A stretch of 64,000 nucleotides of DNA from JAMLIN01 sp041676645 (GTDB lineage: Bacteria > Pseudomonadota > Gammaproteobacteria > Burkholderiales > Burkholderiaceae_E), in NCBI GenBank assembly GCA_041676645.1, contig JBAYRO010000005.1, positions 1 through 64,000 on the forward strand, given 5' to 3'. Every line of letters starts with the position of its first letter. Positions within the stretch are counted from its first letter, which is position 1. The notes beneath the pieces are model-generated. The model was given only the letters and a program-made list of their open reading frames with translations. It had not been told where the DNA came from and did no database searches. The translations under genes were made by a program, and so were the position numbers. Positions 62,638 through 64,000 of the stretch are shown here, one piece after another.

Positions 62638-62866
62638 TGACTGTCTCCTGGATGGGTTCGCCAGTATCCGCCCGCGATGCGCAAGCGGTGCAGGTGAAGG
62701 ATAGCGCAGCGACCCGGCCCACCCCGGGCCGATGAATCCGGACGCCGGCCCGCCCGCCGGGGACTCGTGGCAGGATATGCCCTGCCTTGCCTCGGTCGCG
62801 GCTGCGCCGACGACCGCATCACGCCCGGCTCGCACGGCGCACCCTATGGAACCGGAGACCTCCACG

Positions 62867-64000
62867 ATGCCCGCCCATCCCGCAAGCGACCAGCCAGCCC
62901 CGGCCGAGCCGGCCCGGACCGGTTCCCGATCGCCTCGCCATCCCGTGGACGAGCTGCTCGATTCCCTCGTTGGCAAGCCCGGCTCGCGCTATCTCCTGCC
63001 GACCCCGATCCTGCTGGTCGACCTCGACCGGCTCGAGGCGAACATCCACCGGATGGCGGCGCGGGCTCGCGGCGCCGGTATCGCGATCAGGCCGCATGCG
63101 AAGAGCCACAAGTGCGCCGCGATCGCCCGACGCCAGCTCGAGGCGGGCGCGGCGGGCATCTGCTGCGCCAAGGTCGGCGAAGCCGAGGCGCTCGCGGCGG
63201 CCGGGGTCGGGCCGATCCTGCTCACCTCACCGGTGGTCGGCGCCGACCAGGCCCGCCGGGTCGCGGCGCTCGCCCGCCGGCATCCGGGCCTCGCGGCCGT
63301 CGTCGACCATCCCGAGCAGGCCCGTGACCTCGCCCGCGCCTGCCAGGGCGGCGCGGCGCCCCTGGCGACGCTCATCGACATCGATGTCGGGCTCGCCCGC
63401 ACCGGCGTCGCCTCGCCGGCCGATGCCCTCGCGCTGGCCGAGGCGATCGCCGCCAGTCCGTCGCTGCATCTCGCCGGAGTGCAGGGCTACGGCGGCCAGT
63501 GGCAGCACATCGCCGGGCTCGCCAAGCGGCGCAGCGCGATCACGACCGGCATGGAGCGCCTCGCCGATGTCGTCGGCGCCCTGCGCGAAGCCGGCCACGA
63601 AGTCCCCTGGGTGAGCGGCGGCGGCACCGGCAGCTTCACCACCGATGTCGACCTCGGTGTGCTCACCGAGGTCCAGCCCGGCTCCTACATCTTCATGGAC
63701 TCGCAGTATCGCGATGCGCTCGGCGAGGATGCCGACGGCGAGTTCGAGCAGAGCCTCTTCGTGCAGGCGCGCGTCGTCAGCGCGAACGCGCCCTCGCACG
63801 TGACGGTCGATGCCGGCCTGAAGGCCTTCGCGACCGACGGCCCCCTGCCGCGCCCGGCCACCCCCCGCTACGCCGACTGCCAGTACTTCTGGTACGGCGA
63901 CGAGCACGGCGGGCTCGCCCGTCCCGCGCAAGGCGAATCACCGGCGCTTGCCGAGCGCATCGAGTTCATCCCGCCGCACTGCGACCCGACGGTGGACCGC
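62867..64000 (+). CDS. D-threonine aldolase / D-serine dehydratase-like PLP enzyme (3' end missing)
   Basis: Alanine-racemase-type TIM barrel. TPILLVDLDRLEANIHRMAARA opens the barrel, and the PLP lysine lies in IRPHAKSHKCAAIA. VQGYGGQWQHIAG and VSGGGTGSF bind the cofactor phosphate. Near the cut end, EFIPPHCDPTVD carries the H-x-D/C metal pair of the DSD1 and D-threonine aldolase group. 378 codons are present, nearly full length; the C-terminus lies beyond 64000. GGAG precedes the ATG at 62867. Confidence 0.85.
   Translation, partial: MPAHPASDQPAPAEPARTGSRSPRHPVDELLDSLVGKPGSRYLLPTPILLVDLDRLEANIHRMAARARGAGIAIRPHAKSHKCAAIARRQLEAGAAGICCAKVGEAEALAAAGVGPILLTSPVVGADQARRVAALARRHPGLAAVVDHPEQARDLARACQGGAAPLATLIDIDVGLARTGVASPADALALAEAIAASPSLHLAGVQGYGGQWQHIAGLAKRRSAITTGMERLADVVGALREAGHEVPWVSGGGTGSFTTDVDLGVLTEVQPGSYIFMDSQYRDALGEDADGEFEQSLFVQARVVSANAPSHVTVDAGLKAFATDGPLPRPATPRYADCQYFWYGDEHGGLARPAQGESPALAERIEFIPPHCDPTVDR

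Noticed and set aside
62715..62735. GC hairpin (CGGCCC...GGGCCG) between the hydratase and the PLP enzyme genes
   Set aside because: Short arms, no U run, and it lies between divergent starts, where a terminator is not expected; GC-rich DNA makes such stems by chance.

Overview
The window is GC-rich, gene-dense DNA from a proteobacterium. A betaproteobacterium near Burkholderiales or Rhodocyclales is the best guess. The reasons are the purN / ribF-ileS-lspA neighbourhood, a complete system I cytochrome c maturation operon, an aerobic benzoyl-CoA (box) pathway with a BoxR-type regulator, and a PEBP/SDR/CBS stress-type cluster. This placement is inference; no rRNA or tRNA gene lies in the window. 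Genes are tightly packed, with many ATGA, TGATG and GTGA overlaps. No stretch over 300 bases lacks a gene, and I see no insertion sequence, prophage or CRISPR array.

Layout. 1-4967: purN (3' end cut by the window edge) divergent from ribF-ileS-lspA. 4968-8582 (minus): omega-amino acid aminotransferase, a DUF898 membrane protein and an M48 metallopeptidase. lspA and the peptidase converge inside a perfect 54-bp palindrome that supplies both stop codons. 8677-16854: argE, then ccmI-A-B-C-D-E-F-G-H, with ccmI unusually in first position. A second long palindrome with the same core (16873-16938) separates ccmH from a convergent MFS gene. 18368-22684: a CsgG/HfaB-like lipoprotein, SirB2-like and DUF411 proteins, AMP nucleosidase and an amidohydrolase.

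22685-34620 is the aromatic catabolism island. boxR, boxC, boxB and boxA run on the minus strand. Benzoate-CoA ligase and a five-gene branched-chain-type ABC importer run on the plus strand. Benzoate-like acid is presumably imported, activated to benzoyl-CoA, epoxidised by BoxAB and ring-opened by BoxC. boxD, the next step, is absent from the window. Two TGCA-type boxes resembling BoxR operators sit in front of boxC and of the ligase gene. An IclR regulator follows.

35648-45523 holds small regulatory and transport modules. These are a MarR-oxidoreductase-MFS-SDR set with an operator-bearing promoter, and two divergent PepSY genes with an OmpR-class two-component system and matching direct-repeat boxes. 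They also include a ribbon-helix-helix/PIN toxin-antitoxin pair whose toxin carries a nonsense codon, and a divergent zinc uptake locus (znuA / znuCB) with a strong Zur-like box.

45614-51322 looks like a general stress cluster: glycine-zipper lipoprotein, YihY/BrkB membrane protein, long SDR, PEBP protein, two uncharacterised small genes, glutamate dehydrogenase and a CBS-pair protein. 51268-58631: a flavoprotein, a SnoaL-like protein and a three-gene RND efflux operon. 58710-61734: two paralogous PAS-GGDEF diguanylate cyclases flanking an exported methyltransferase-like protein. The window ends with an enoyl-CoA hydratase divergent from a D-threonine aldolase / D-serine dehydratase-like PLP enzyme cut by the window edge.
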